64,000 nucleotides of DNA from Lytechinus pictus (Eukaryota; Echinodermata; Echinoidea; Temnopleuroida; Toxopneustidae), in contig NC_087257.1 of the NCBI RefSeq assembly GCF_037042905.1, positions 20,294,001 through 20,358,000 on the forward strand, given 5' to 3'. The translations under genes and the position numbers were made by a program. Of this stretch, positions 21,101 through 39,559 are shown piece by piece (position 1 is the stretch's first letter; each line of letters begins with the position of its first letter). Under the pieces are notes generated by a model, which had not been told where the DNA came from, did not search any database, and saw only the letters and a list, made by a program, of their open reading frames with translations.

Positions 21101-23956
21101 TACAAACATCTAACGTTGTTACTAGATTTTTACATTATATACAGTATATTATATGAATTTTCAGGGAAAAAATATATTTCACCCTTCTCTCTTTCCCCTT
21201 TTTTTTTTTTTTTTCTTGGTCGTGATTTTTTGTTTTGTACGCCACTGCTGGTATCACCATAATTACCATGGAAAGTAATGGTATATCTAAACGCACTTAC
21301 AAAGTTGAAATGGTTTTATCACCAACGGGAACTGTATCGTACTGAAACTATTGTGAAACCGTAGTTTCATAGTGTTAAAACTGAAGTGAAACCGTGGTAC
21401 TATACAGCACGATTTAAACGTCAAAAGTACATTATAACATGTCGTTTTACTATGTTTAAACCAATGAAAAACCATGGTATTTAGATGAATTTACAACAAA
21501 TAAATTCCACGAAACATTGTCAGAAGGCAAGACTCGGAGATGACTGAATTATGGAGACGAATCAGTGTTCCTGCTATTGTCTCTGAGACCTTTATCATTT
21601 TATTCTCTTACGCAGCTTCCATTGTGTGGAGTAATGGGAAATCTTGGTCTAACTTACGTAGATTCGCCCTTCCTGCCCTGCGCTCCTTTGGATTCGGGAA
21701 ACAAAGCATGGTACCCCAGATCAACCTTGAGGCACGATACCTTGCTGAGGAAATCAGGAATCTTCGAGGGGAACCCACGGACTTGGCATTCTTGCTCTGT
21801 AAGGCCACTGCGAATATCATTTGTCAGCTGTTGTTCAGTAGACGATATGAATACGGAGATGCAGCATTCAGGAAAGCGGTGGGCGCATTGGAAACGACTC
21901 TCTCCGCAATACCAGAGACCGACCCAGTCAACATCTTTCAAACACTCATAAATCTCCCCATCCCAAGATATAAAAGCTACCGTGAAGCCACGTTCATAGT
22001 TCGAGATTTCATCATGGGTAATCTAAAAAGTCACAGAGAAACCTTCCAGGCAGAAAATATCCGGGACTTCACCGACGTATACTTAAGTGACGACATCTCG
22101 AAGGAGTTCGAGTTTGATTGCTTCTGGAGAGCCATGCTTGATTTGTTTGGAGGTGGTACGGATACGACTGCGGTGGTTACCTCGTGGATAATTCTATACC
22201 TGGCGGTTCACCAAGACGTTCAAAGAAAGGTTTGCAAGTATTTATCACCATAAATAAATTGTATCTTTTCTATTATGCATACGTCCCAAAAATACAGAGA
22301 GGTAAAGAGGGTGATTCCATGCTTTTTTTTTCATTGTTATTTTCTGTTATGTTTGTGTCCCGTACGACACGCTACTATTTTTCATTTCAATTATGTTAAG
22401 TGCTGTTGTTGTTTTTTTATTCCCCTTCTCGTACTACTTGAGGATCATCTCCAATCAAGAAAATGTATACTTTCATGTCAAAAAGATGTAAAATTGTCAA
22501 AATGTCCTATATGACATAGCACGGAATCGCCATGGAATGATATGGGAAGATAAAACGTATGGTAGATATAGTGAGTGTCCTATATCATGTATATGACACA
22601 TTTTGTTTTCAATATGATTGTGAACACAATGCATAACGTGCAAGCATAGTAAGATGGTTGCATTAACCAGATTACATGTACAGCGGGGGGGGGGGTGATT
22701 TGCACTTTCATAAGATGCCGGATGATAACATTCCAACGATTAAATACCGGTAAAATGAATGACGAATCGAAACTTTCGTTTTCACCTATTCTTAAATCAA
22801 AATATCACGGAAATATTGACCCAGTACCTTCCGAATTTCCTTCATATATTCAGGTACAGGCTGAACTGGACGCGGTTGTTGGGCGTGGCCGTCAACCAAC
22901 TACCAAGGACCGTGAAGACCTGCCCTTCTGCGACGCTACTTTGCACGAAGTCATGCGGATTCGGCCAATTCTACCAATCTCGGTTCCCCACATGACTTCT
23001 GATGACGTTTCCTTGGGAGGTTATTCGATTCCTAAAGGATCCATCATTGTTCCGAACCTGTGGGCTGTTCATCATGATCCGCGGGAATGGAAGGATCCGG
23101 AAGAATTCAACCCAGGCCGATTTCTAAGCGAGGATGGGAAAGTATTTCAGAAGAATGATGCTTGGATGCCATTCAGTGTTGGTAAGATGATAATAGTTTG
23201 TCGCTCCACAACGCAAGCCGGATTCAAGAACATGCGAATATATTTATGTATTATACATTGCCGAATCATTTAATGAACAACCAAGTCTTTGTCGAAAGTT
23301 ACAGAATCAAAAGAGTAGTTTTCTCCCGGACTCTGGACAAACGGCATAGTTTGCCATTTTTCGTCACTCCGAAATTAAGGACGAAACTGCTGTACCGGGT
23401 TATCACTTTTCGACAAAGACCTTCCAGCTGTCTTTGTCATTTAACGGGTATTTTCAAGACCACGAAGTGCCCTACATCACAAAACATATTCACACACCCT
23501 TGTTATTTGACAATCGGGGACCCAATTATCATCGATCACCTAATTGGGGACGTGTGCTTGAATGTGGTCTCATACACTAATCTTGAGTTCATGATATGAG
23601 ATTCATTATCATTAGTCTGGTTGAAATAAAGCCAATAGTAATTGTCCACAAAACCAACAATTTCATGCTGAATGATAAATATCTTTCCACTGGATGAATA
23701 ATTGATGATAGTTTTTAAGCATCGTCATTTTTGTTATTTTTTTTTCTTTTTTGTGTCATTATTTCCATTTACTGCAGGTCGCCGTGATTGCGTGGGTAGT
23801 CAGCTGGCTAAAATGGAAAGCTTTCTCCTTTTCACCAATCTCTTCCAGCAGTTTGAATTCAGGCTTCCTTCTAACGATCCGACACCTAGCCTTCACGGTG
23901 ATATCGGGATCACTATGAACCCAATAGCTTACAGGATCTGTGCAGTAGAACGCTAA
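15514..23956 (+). CDS. cytochrome P450, CYP2 clan (gene B, 4 exons, 484 aa)
   Basis: Paralogue of gene A in the opposite orientation, with the same expected role as an ER heme-thiolate monooxygenase. Exons: 15514-15847, 21616-22229, 22854-23181, 23778-23956; all GT-AG and frame-consistent. Landmarks: anchor about residues 7-22; PPGPWSLPIIGY hinge; W-S-N-L-R C-helix; I-helix GGTDTT 291-296; ExxR 348-351; FNPGRF 401-406; heme loop FSVGRRDCVG with Cys430. Two differences from gene A lie in otherwise conserved spots: Ser replaces the usual Gly after the heme-loop Phe, and Gly replaces Asp in the FNPxRF segment. Neither removes an invariant residue. Intron 1 is 5.8 kb because a 4.8-kb inverted repeat occupies it. 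A TATTAAAT at about 15406 is the only TATA-like string near the start. Confidence 0.93.
16600..17180. repeat. 160-bp tandem units with RFX X-box motifs, left arm
   Basis: Perfect 14-bp X-boxes of the form GTTRCCATGGYAAC lie at 16669, 16828 and 16990; a decayed one (CATTGCCTTGATAACC) is at 17155. Spacing is 159-165 bases. Between them recur AAATTTGGCACACACATTGG and AAAGATGTGCAAG. The X-box is the binding site of RFX transcription factors; binding here is inference. Confidence 0.75.
17297..17868. mobile_element. TTAA-flanked foldback element, 572 bp (family 1)
   Basis: Begins AGGGGAATCC and ends GGATTCCCCT, with TTAA at 17293-17296 and 17869-17872. It interrupts the left arm of the 4.8-kb inverted repeat. 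The right arm has a single uninterrupted TTAA (19937-19940) at the matching place, giving an empty-site comparison. No ORF. TTAA duplication is the signature of piggyBac-type insertion; the family is inferred from this alone. Confidence 0.82.
18050..19800. other. spacer of the inverted repeat, low complexity
   Basis: No gene. Contains C-run/A-run/G-run at 18123-18168, a C-run at 18380, an AT dinucleotide run at 19081-19101, and G- or C-runs at 19411, 19463 and 19532. Confidence 0.6.
20060..20640. repeat. 160-bp tandem units with RFX X-box motifs, right arm
   Basis: Inverse counterpart of the left array. Perfect motifs lie at 20237, 20397 and 20556, and a one-mismatch copy at 20074 (GTTACCATGGCAAT). 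The three perfect sites brings the element total to six. Confidence 0.75.
21040..21262. repeat. dispersed repeat copy ending near GTACGCCACTG
   Basis: GCGAGCGAGCAAAAATTTCG, then a TTTCACCC block, a T-run, and GTACGCCACTG. The same order, in either orientation, is seen around 25960-26120, 26100-26260 and 61070-61260. Lies just outside the right arm, before exon 2 of P450 B. Confidence 0.5.
21616..22229 (+). CDS. P450 B exon 2: helices C to I
   Basis: Acceptor ctcttacgcag. The split codon gives Ala, then S-I-V-W-S-N-G-K-S-W. It is one codon longer than the matching exon of gene A and ends at H-Q-D-V-Q-R-K on a codon boundary before GTTTGC. Reading upstream of the acceptor stays open by chance, but paralogue alignment fixes the boundary. 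Confidence 0.92.
22498..22606. repeat. small inverted repeat in P450 B intron 2
   Basis: AAAATGTCCTATATGACATA at the left and ATATGACACATTTT at the right enclose a stretch that repeats GTCCTATAT. Probably a small decayed foldback element. Confidence 0.5.
22854..23181 (+). CDS. P450 B exon 3: K-helix, PERF region, start of heme loop
   Basis: Acceptor tatattcag, then V-Q-A-E-L-D-A-V-V-G-R-G-R-Q-P-T-T. Carries E-V-M-R and FNPGRF and ends within the heme loop (P-F-S-V-G split) at GTAAGATG. Confidence 0.93.
23205..23475. mobile_element. foldback element copy 1 (GTCTTTGTCGAAA family), P450 B intron 3
   Basis: AAGTCTTTGTCGAAAGT at 23283 is matched in inverse by CTTTTCGACAAAGACCTT at 23407. Flanks GGATTCAAGAACA (left) and the CTGCTGTACC region (middle) recur in a second copy at 24729-24990. 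No ORF. Confidence 0.65.
23778..23956 (+). CDS. P450 B exon 4: heme-ligand cysteine and C-terminus
   Basis: Acceptor tttactgcag. The split Gly precedes R-R-D-C-V-G-S-Q-L-A-K-M-E; it ends I-C-A-V-E-R then TAA. No AATAAA is seen in the next 600 bases except within the repeat at 24569. Confidence 0.93.
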
Positions 23957-24359
23957 ATTAGTAGGCAAAGCTGTACCCAAAACAAGGCCATGTGAGCGAT
24001 TTTTATTTGGGGTGCTGGTTTGGAAGAAAACTTTTACCCAAAAAAAATGAAGAAAAAAAAACCCTGTTTTTACCAAAAATGGAGGTCGTTATGGGCAGGA
24101 AAAATGGACAAGCAACCCCCCCCCCCCTCCCCCCCCCAAAAAAAAAACACCCAGTTTCTCAGGATCATGATTTTTTTAAGTTTTCATTAGTACACGACGA
24201 ATTCTTTTGTGACAGTAAAGTTGACGATTGAACCATCTGTGCATGCGTCAACTTCGGTGCTTCTTCAATTCAATTCAATTTGTTTCAATTCAATTATTCG
24301 GCCCTGTAGCTTTTACAACTATTCGGATGTGAACCAGCTTCGCGCAGAAATTATAGAGT

Positions 24360-24623
24360 TTATTTGCGTTATATATATATATATATATATATACTCAACC
24401 CCCTCTGTTGTTATTTTTTGTTATCCTAGTGTAATCCTTCTGTTCTGTACCCTTTGTTACACATTATTTACTTTGTTGTTATTACGATTTTATTTGTATG
24501 GTTTTGTTCTATTTTGTTTGTTTCAATGCATTATAGGCCTGATGAAGGCCCCACTGGCCGAAAGCTCGCAATAAAAGAGATACTTGGAAGCTACGTCTAG
24601 CGTTAATGCTTGATTTATTTACG

Positions 24624-24660
<37 letters not shown>
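24360..24660. mobile_element. retroelement terminus-like segment with hammerhead-like core
   Basis: Between two AT-dinucleotide runs (24368-24393 and 24627-24655) lies CTGATGA (24539-24545), then GGCC-CCACT-GGCC (24547-24559) and GAAA (24560-24563). CTGATGA, a short hairpin and GAAA in this order form the conserved core of hammerhead ribozymes, known in terminal repeats of Penelope-like elements. One extra A separates core and stem. A matching cleavage triplet and complete stem I/III are not found, so this is a degenerate or only similar sequence. Confidence 0.4.
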
Positions 24661-24723
24661 TCAATACGTCAACTTGAGTGCAAATGTGCAAATATATTAT
24701 GGATTTTTCGCTTCCACGACGCC

Positions 24724-24990
24724 CGACGGATTCAAGAACACAGAAAATATATTGTCAAATGCCCTTCATGTCAATGGACAACCAAGAAGCCTTTGTCGAA
24801 AATTGGTGAATCAAAACAGCATTGATTGTGGACAAACTACATACATGTAATAATTACGTCTGCTCCAGAATTTAGGAAGAAACTGCTGTGCCTATTCACC
24901 AATTTTCGAAAGAGACCTCACAGGTTTTTCCTTTCATTTGATGGGCATTTAAAATACATTTACATTGTTTTTTATCCGTCTTGCGTCGAA
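24724..24990. mobile_element. foldback element copy 2 (GTCTTTGTCGAAA family)
   Basis: Shares GGATTCAAGAACA, AACCAAGAAGCCTTTGTCGAAA, GAATCAAAA, GGACAAAC and AACTGCTGT with copy 1 in intron 3 of P450 B in the same order. The inverse half is TTTTCGAAAGAGACCTCACAG at about 24902. Diverged from copy 1. Confidence 0.65.
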
Positions 24991-25210
24991 AATTCTCTAT
25001 TCGACACGATTTATAAGCAGGTCGGAAACACTACAGTACCAAGGACGTAGTTATCCATTCTTATGGTCACATCCGGCACTAAAAAAAAAAGCTCCTTGTT
25101 AGGAAAACAGAACTAACGAATAAAAAAACTTGTTATTCATTCACATCGTTGTGCGAAACTAGTTTCATCGTATCACAGTTATACTCCAACGAATTTGAAT
25201 ATAAATCTAA

Positions 25211-26639
25211 TACCCCTTTCATAAATCCAATTATGCGGCTAATAGCAGCATAATTTGGTCGTAAAATCGGAGGAGGACCAGAGTTATCCGCATTATTTTG
25301 ATGCTGCAATTATCCGCATAAAAGCATGGTGCGGTCACAAGGTCACCCTTTTCCAACACAACCGCATAGGAGGGGGCGTGTGCAGTTGTCATGACGATTA
25401 TCCGCCTTTTTCAGGACGGGCGCTCGTAAAAATAGTGCGGATTATTTTCGGAGTTTGTGAACGCAATTTTTATTGAATTATCCGCATTACTCTTAGGCGG
25501 CTAATTGGAGGATGGGTTTATGAAAGGCGGCTAATTGGAGGATGGGTTTATAAAAGGGTAATACCCCTTCATAAACCCATCCTCGAAATAGCATGCTGGC
25601 GACTTTTTTTTACAAATTTTCCCACATTGCTATGTTTTGCCCCTTAAAAATATTTGGTTCATTATGCAACCGGGTTGAATAAATGTGTTGTGTAAAAGTT
25701 CTATTCTGTATATGACCGCGATTTGATTAAAATAGCGGCAATCTGCGAGGTTTAAATGGCTTTGATATCAAGAAGTTTCGGGGGCTCCGCCCGGCCCCCA
25801 ACCACACAGCACTGCGTATGGAAGGGTTGGGTCATGGCCCCAAAAAGTTCTACAAACAAGAATTTAAAGAAAGGAGGAAAGAAAAGCAAAGGAAAAGTGT
25901 AGGATATGATTTTATTTACTGAATATAATGTCAAAAAATAGCTTAAAGTTAGATTCTCATGAAAAGGTGATTTTTTTCTCGATCGCTTCGCTCGCTCGGG
26001 ACTTATATAAAGCAGCTTTTTAGCACATGTGCTATACTGCTCCCCTGTTTTTTTTTCTTCTTTTTTTACTCTTCACGCTACTGCCACAAAGAATCCTGTT
26101 CACAGTGGCGTATCGTACAGACCACAAAAAAGGAATCTAAAGAGAGAAGAGTGAAATATATTGTTTTCTGGATATCATGTCAAAATCTATCACAAAATTG
26201 GATTTTTGTATTAAAAAGGTCAAAATTTTTGCTCGCTTGCAACTGTTTTTAAAGATAAATTCTGCCCGATACGCAATATCTGGCCTTCTCAAAATAGTCG
26301 CCTAATTACACCATTACGCCTGTTCATACCATGATATGACCGGGAAATTTTTGGCTCTTAACCCCCCCCCCCCTGGCCACCGACCCCTGTTACGCCGCTG
26401 GGCAACCGCACACACACCCTCCGATGCGGTTGTGTTGGAAAAGGGTGACCTTGTGACCGCACCATGGCAATTATCAACATTACTTTGAAATGCGTTCATA
26501 AAGTCAAAATCTGGTCCCGATGCCGCTATTATGCGGATAATTGCAGCGTCAAAATAATGCGGATAACTCTGGTCCTCCTCCGATTTTACGACCAAATTAT
26601 GCTGCTATTAGCCGCAACATTGGGATTATGAAAGGGGTA
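25211..26639. mobile_element. PIF/Harbinger-like composite of foldback elements (1.43 kb)
   Basis: The outer ends read TACCCCTTTCATAA (25211) and TTATGAAAGGGGTA (ending 26639), each flanked by TAA (25208-25210, 26640-26642), matching the 3-bp TWA duplication of PIF/Harbinger elements. Both arms carry ATTATGCxGCTAATAGC, GGAGGAGGACCAGAGTTATC and a GGTCACAAGGTCACCC block in inverse order. In the middle, two tips meet as GGGTTTATAAAAGGGTAATA then CCCCTTCATAAACCC (25543-25577). It therefore looks like two related elements joined end to end, the second with a dispersed repeat inserted. No transposase. Confidence 0.7.
26145..26260. repeat. dispersed repeat copy inside the composite element
   Basis: GTGAAATATATTG, TCAAAATCTATCACAAAATT, a AAAAAGGTCAAAATTTTTGC block and GCTCGCTTGC. 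Same family as 9826-9995 and, inverted, 61085-61205. Confidence 0.6.
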
Positions 26640-26730
26640 TAATAATGAGATATTAATAGTACCAAACTCCTTGATAGTACACAATGTTATTTTATTAATG
26701 TTTCAATAACATCTTTATTTAAAAAGACAA

Positions 26731-26883
26731 GGGACCCATTTCATAAACATGATAAAGACTAGTTACAAAAACCAAATACACAATAGCTATAACATATTTC
26801 CTACCAGCCAATAATATTGAAGGACTTCATTAGCTTTTATATGATATTGCTCGTTTTTTATAACACGTTTTATGAAACGGACC
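26731..26883. mobile_element. short MITE with GGxCCxTTTCATAAA ends (153 bp)
   Basis: The left end is GGGACCCATTTCATAAACAT; the right end is ACACGTTTTATGAAACGGACC. Interior AT-rich, no ORF. The end type resembles the element at 62264-62397. Confidence 0.6.
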
Positions 26884-28311
26884 AATGCACGTTTATAGGT
26901 TCTCAAATAAATTTGTCGGTGTCTGTGTGGAATATGATTGTCGTTATTCTCATTGTTTCTGATACTGTCCTGTAAACAATAATGAAAAACCCAATTCCTC
27001 AACATCGTAAAAAATAGCAGTAAACCAAATAACTATGTGATTCGATTTATTGTTTCACATTCCACAAAATATACATAGGCCTTCATCTTGAGCAATTAAG
27101 AACATGACAATAATTGCATTCCCTGTTTAACAAAGAAATGGAATATCTTGAAATATGAGGAACCTATAACAGAACATAGCCTGTAATTATAGTTTCCCAG
27201 TGTTTTATATCTTAATATCAATTAGTGATGTACCGAAAAATGAGCGAGTACTCGGAGCTGATGGTAAAACACACGCTGCAAAAGATGCTTTAATTACATT
27301 TTCCCAAAATATATTTGATAATTTCAAGATAAATATAGAGAAAGATATAAAGGTAGATATTAAGAATGGGCTTTTAATCACTTTTAGTGTCAGGAGGCAT
27401 TTAGTTATTTAATAATTAAAATCACTAGCGATTTATGATACTTAATTACAAATTATCTTTAATTCTGTTTTGAAAAAAAAAAGTTTCCTTTTCATAGTAT
27501 GCAATTGGAATGGTACCTACTATCATGCTGTAATATCTAATATACATTTCTTTTCATGCAGTTTTATTATTTTGTTTAATTTCTGACACATTTTTTCTAG
27601 AATATCTAAAAGTACTAATACAGTTTTACCAAAGTTTTCAAAGTTTCCGCAAATGTGGAAGTCGCAAATTATGATGCCTATTAATTTTGATTAGAGCGCT
27701 GATAGAATTTTAGATTTTTAAACATAAAATTTAAGAAATAAATAGGTTGATAAATCAGTGCAAGGTGGATTCAAAGCCATGTAGCGTGTCATCTACTGTC
27801 TTCATTTATTTAAGGGCAGATCAAGAACATATCATTTAGTTCGTTGACTAGTCAGATAACTAGCTCTTTACTCTGGTATTGCCTCTTTATTTTACGAATG
27901 ATTAAAGTTTTAATTGAATCAGTTGTTTAATGTTTAAAAAATTATCTGTCGCATCATTGTGGTAAAAAGTACTGTGTAAGAATCTATTTATGACTCATAG
28001 TACTGGGGTATCTAACATATCATCAGATATCTATTTGTCGAATCATGAACTGAAAAACAATGACACTAAAGATCACTATTATAACGGATAAGCACATGTG
28101 GGGCAGTGTATTTTCGCTTGGAAAAACCTGACATCTGATTGGAATACCATGATATTTTTTTCCAGTTTCTCACCAATTTCACATCTTCTGTCAAAAATCT
28201 TATTATCACTTTTTTTTAATTTATACACACAAACACTCTGGTGCTCATTTTGATTAGAACCTGTTCGAAGTAATTTGATCTCGTTAGCACTAGTGGTATT
28301 TAGGCTTATCT
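26884..28311. other. AT-rich region downstream of the SDR gene, no gene seen
   Basis: A 70-codon open frame at 27200-27412 has no recognisable domain and lies in plain AT-rich sequence. Reverse-strand AATAAA strings (for example 27887-27892) could serve the SDR gene as poly(A) signals but are common by chance here. Confidence 0.45.
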
Positions 28312-36366
<8,055 letters not shown>

Positions 36367-36425
36367 TTTCACACCAACTGGATTTGAGAAAAAATGACAC
36401 AAAGCTAGAATAATACCTTACTGCG

Positions 36426-36456
36426 GCAGCCCGAACACGTACTGTGTTCGGGCTGC
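36426..36456. repeat. perfect 13-bp-stem hairpin next to SDR exon 1
   Basis: GCAGCCCGAACAC - loop gtact - GTGTTCGGGCTGC. Lies about 60 bases upstream of the SDR start codon on the coding (minus) strand. Confidence 0.75.
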
Positions 36457-36494
36457 GTTGTGATTCACCCCGGCTCACCAGATCAAACCAGATC

Positions 36495-37480
36495 CCTTAT
36501 AAAAAAAATTGAATGGTATACCATTGAAATACCATACACCATACACCATTGAAACACCATTGATATACCATTGGAATACCATTCGCACAGCACCTATCAT
36601 ACACCAATGGTATACCATTCAAGCCCCAATGGTATACCATTCAAACTAATTTAAATAATTGGGACGTTACTATTACCATATTCATGAGCACCATTTACCA
36701 TTCATATACCATTGATCAAACACCATTCACCATTGATCTACCATGGCCACTATAGACAGGTTTACCATTGACCACCATTCAGCCACCATTCACTGGCCTA
36801 CCATTTACCATTCAGCCACCGTTCACTGGACACCATTGGTCTACTATTCACCTTACACCATTCACCATTCGCTAGCTACCATTCACCATACACCATTCAC
36901 GTACCATTCACCATACACCATTCGCCTACCATTCACCATACACCGTACACCTACCATTCACCGTACACCATTCGCGTACCATTCACCGTACACCATTCGC
37001 GTACCATTCACCATAAACCATTCGCCTACCATTCACCGTACACCATTCACCTACCATTCACCATACACCGTTCACCATTGCCCTACCATTCACCTTACAC
37101 CATTGACCTACCATACATTGTACACCATTGGCCTACCATACACCGCACACCATTGACCTACCATTTACAGTTCACCATTGGCCTACCATACACCATACAC
37201 CATTGACCTACCAATCACCGTACACCATTGGCTTACCATTTACCGTACACCATTGGCCTACCGTTCACTGTACACCATTGTCATACCATACACTCTATAC
37301 CATTGGTCAACCATTCAATTTACACCATTGGCCATACATTATAGACCACAAGTGTACTGTGAATGGTAGACCAGTGGTTTACACTGAATGATATACAGTA
37401 GACCAAAGGTGTACAATGTATAGTAGGCCAATAAAGTACAGTGAATGGTAGACCAATGGTGAACAGCATATATAGCTCGG
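36495..37480. repeat. ACCATT minisatellite, 25-bp units (left array)
   Basis: Dozens of ACCATT hexamers. A clear 25-bp unit (TACCATTCACCGTACACCAT + TCGCG) runs through about 36880-37080, with variants TACCATACACCATTGACC to 37330. From 37350 the motif appears inverted (GAATGGTAGACCA). A long open frame over it (36743-37156) is a by-product of the 25-bp repeat. Just left of it stands ATCCCTTATAAAAA (36484-36497), which is repeated inverted beyond the right array. Confidence 0.85.
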
Positions 37481-38288
37481 GTTAATGGTAGGTTTGATAA
37501 TGGATTAAGTATGCACAAGAAAAAAATGATGAAAACAGTTATTTCAAGAACGTCAAATGTTTTTACTATAAGAAGTTTAAGTACAGCATAAATGGAACAC
37601 AGTATTCACAAGTATAGACTTTATAATTAAAGCACATAAGTTATGAATATATATGACTTTGCTCCTCGTTGACATCTATACTCTGTCAATCTTGGTATCT
37701 AAAATAAACATGTATCAAGACAGAGTTTAATTGAAAAACACAACAAATGTTCTCTCTGATGGCTTTTTACGTGGATTGAGTACTTGGCAAAACCACTGTT
37801 CTGCAAACAAACCTGATACTTGTAATACAATAACCTTGATTTTAAATCTGTTGTGTGTAATTGCTTTCACACAGCTACTTCAATGACATTAATAAAATAT
37901 TTTTTTTACTAATAAGTTCAAGTACAAAAGAGTGGAACCCAGTATTGACAAGTACATGTATGGCATAAAAGCACCAGCATCATGAATACATGTGACTGCA
38001 CGACTCTACAAGAGGTCAATGATTGCACTCCACATAGATATTATGTTAATCTTCCTATAAACAAATCTAAATGTAAGACAGAGTTTGGACAACAAACTGA
38101 TGAACACCAAATTTCGAAGATTAAACTCAAAATGTGTGATAGCCTTCACATGGCCAAATGATTAAAGGTAAAGAGTACCAAACTTAGAGGAAATAAATAT
38201 CCCCAAAAGGGGGGAAAATAGTACCCCCATAAAAATAGAACCTCCTAATATTTCTCTATTTACTTTTCACCTAAAAGATATATCAAAC
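37481..38288. other. no gene seen
   Basis: AT-rich; a phrase around AAGTTTAAGTACAGCATAAATGGAAC (37570) recurs, diverged, at 37913-37940, hinting at an old local duplication. Confidence 0.4.
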
Positions 38289-38857
38289 GGCGTGTTTCTA
38301 CATAGAATCGTTAAAAGGTATTACCCGCGTAAGTATCCAGAATCCCGGAAAACTTTCCTGTAGAATTTTGTAGAAACAGACGCGATGCGGTTTATTGATA
38401 AACTGCTTCAAGCAAAATATGGTTTCTCATAACCATCTCTGAGAGGCGGTTATTGCCATGTTAATCCGTTCAACTTTTCTGTAAAAACACACGGCAAAAT
38501 AGCGTATCGTGTCTGGCGGAAGTGCTTAATCCCAAAAGTGCAATTTCGCAGTACATAAATTTGCACATTCTGGCCTTTTCGATCTCGCCAGCTGATCGTG
38601 CAACACGTATACCTGCTACATTGAGTGAGATCTACCACAAATTTTGAAAATTTTCCTAAGAAGATGCAATTTTGGACATATGTACAATGCAACGTGAGGT
38701 TATAGGTTGAATTTTCCGATTTCCGCCGTATTTGCAACGCGAAAAGCGAGTTAATCAGATTATTCGGTTTGTAGAAGCAGGTTGGTTTAAGGGCGATAAG
38801 GTTTTTCGAGTCCGGAAAAGATAAATCGTTTTTAATGATTTTCTGTAGAAACATGCC
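38289..38857. mobile_element. foldback element with GTTTCTACA ends (569 bp)
   Basis: Left GGCGTGTTTCTACATAGAAT, right ATTTTCTGTAGAAACATGCC. The next 10-15 bases (CGTTAAAA / TTTTAATGA) also pair. The 134-codon reverse open frame inside has no domain. Confidence 0.65.
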
Positions 38858-39559
38858 AAAAGTTTATCATAAATACATTAAAGATACGTAAAGAAATAAA
38901 TAATATCTATATCAAAAATAGAATATATAGAATAATAGAATAATAAAGAATATATCATGAAAATAGAAAAAAAACAAGAAAAATAGCGACATCTTTTTTT
39001 GATATTTTGCAAATCATATAGAAAATAATTCTTAGTAGCACATCTATTTTTTAACTATTTCCCATAGTTCAAATATACAAGATTCCCACTTATTTCTTTT
39101 TTGTATATTTTTTTGTTGTGTTGAATCAGATGAATAACTCAACTATGTGTGAGAAATAATATAATTTTTGTCTTACACAGTATATCAGTAGTCAATCGTA
39201 ATTTTTTACAACCTAGCTTTGACAAAATTTGAATTCATATAATATAAAAAATATATAAATTGGGATCTTGTATATTCATGAGGACTTGCAGAGAACAGTT
39301 TTACCAAAAAATAACAACTTTAATTCGTCATAATTTTGTTAATCCTCATTCAATTTTGATGAAATTTTCAGTGTTTTTTTTTGTCTGATGTACTCTTTGA
39401 ATTTAAATCACATAACTTTCAGTCTAGAGTACCTAGCCCTTCAATCAAATGGGTTGGACGACCGGTTACATTTTACATATAACATAATTATAAGGAGAAT
39501 GAAGGGTCCATAGAAAGAAAGCATGAGGAAAGGGGAGATTTAGGTAGGAAGAGAATTAA
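38858..39559. other. AT-rich stretch, no gene seen
   Basis: Very AT-rich with ATATAGAATAATAGAATAATA-type runs. The stretch at 39290-39380 (TTTTACCAAAAAATAACAAC, TTTTGATGAAATTTTCAGTG) resembles one arm of the family-2 TTAA element and may be its decayed end. Confidence 0.4.

Noticed and set aside
22695-22853. Open reading upstream of P450 B exon 3
   Set aside because: A good CAG acceptor at 22851-22853 and the alignment with gene A show that this is intron.
24360-25060. Coding remnant of a Penelope-like reverse transcriptase
   Set aside because: No reverse transcriptase or endonuclease motif found on either strand; only terminus-like sequence and a foldback element.
27200-27412. 70-codon open frame
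   Set aside because: Looks protein-like in places but has no splice signals, homology or neighbours to support it.
36743-37156. 137-codon open frame with a repeating H-T-P-F-x-Y-H-S-P-Y-T-I pattern
   Set aside because: It is the translation of the 25-bp ACCATT minisatellite, with no start context, domain or splice logic.
38450-38854. 134-codon minus-strand open frame
   Set aside because: Lies within a foldback element with GTTTCTACA ends; no similarity recognised to a transposase.
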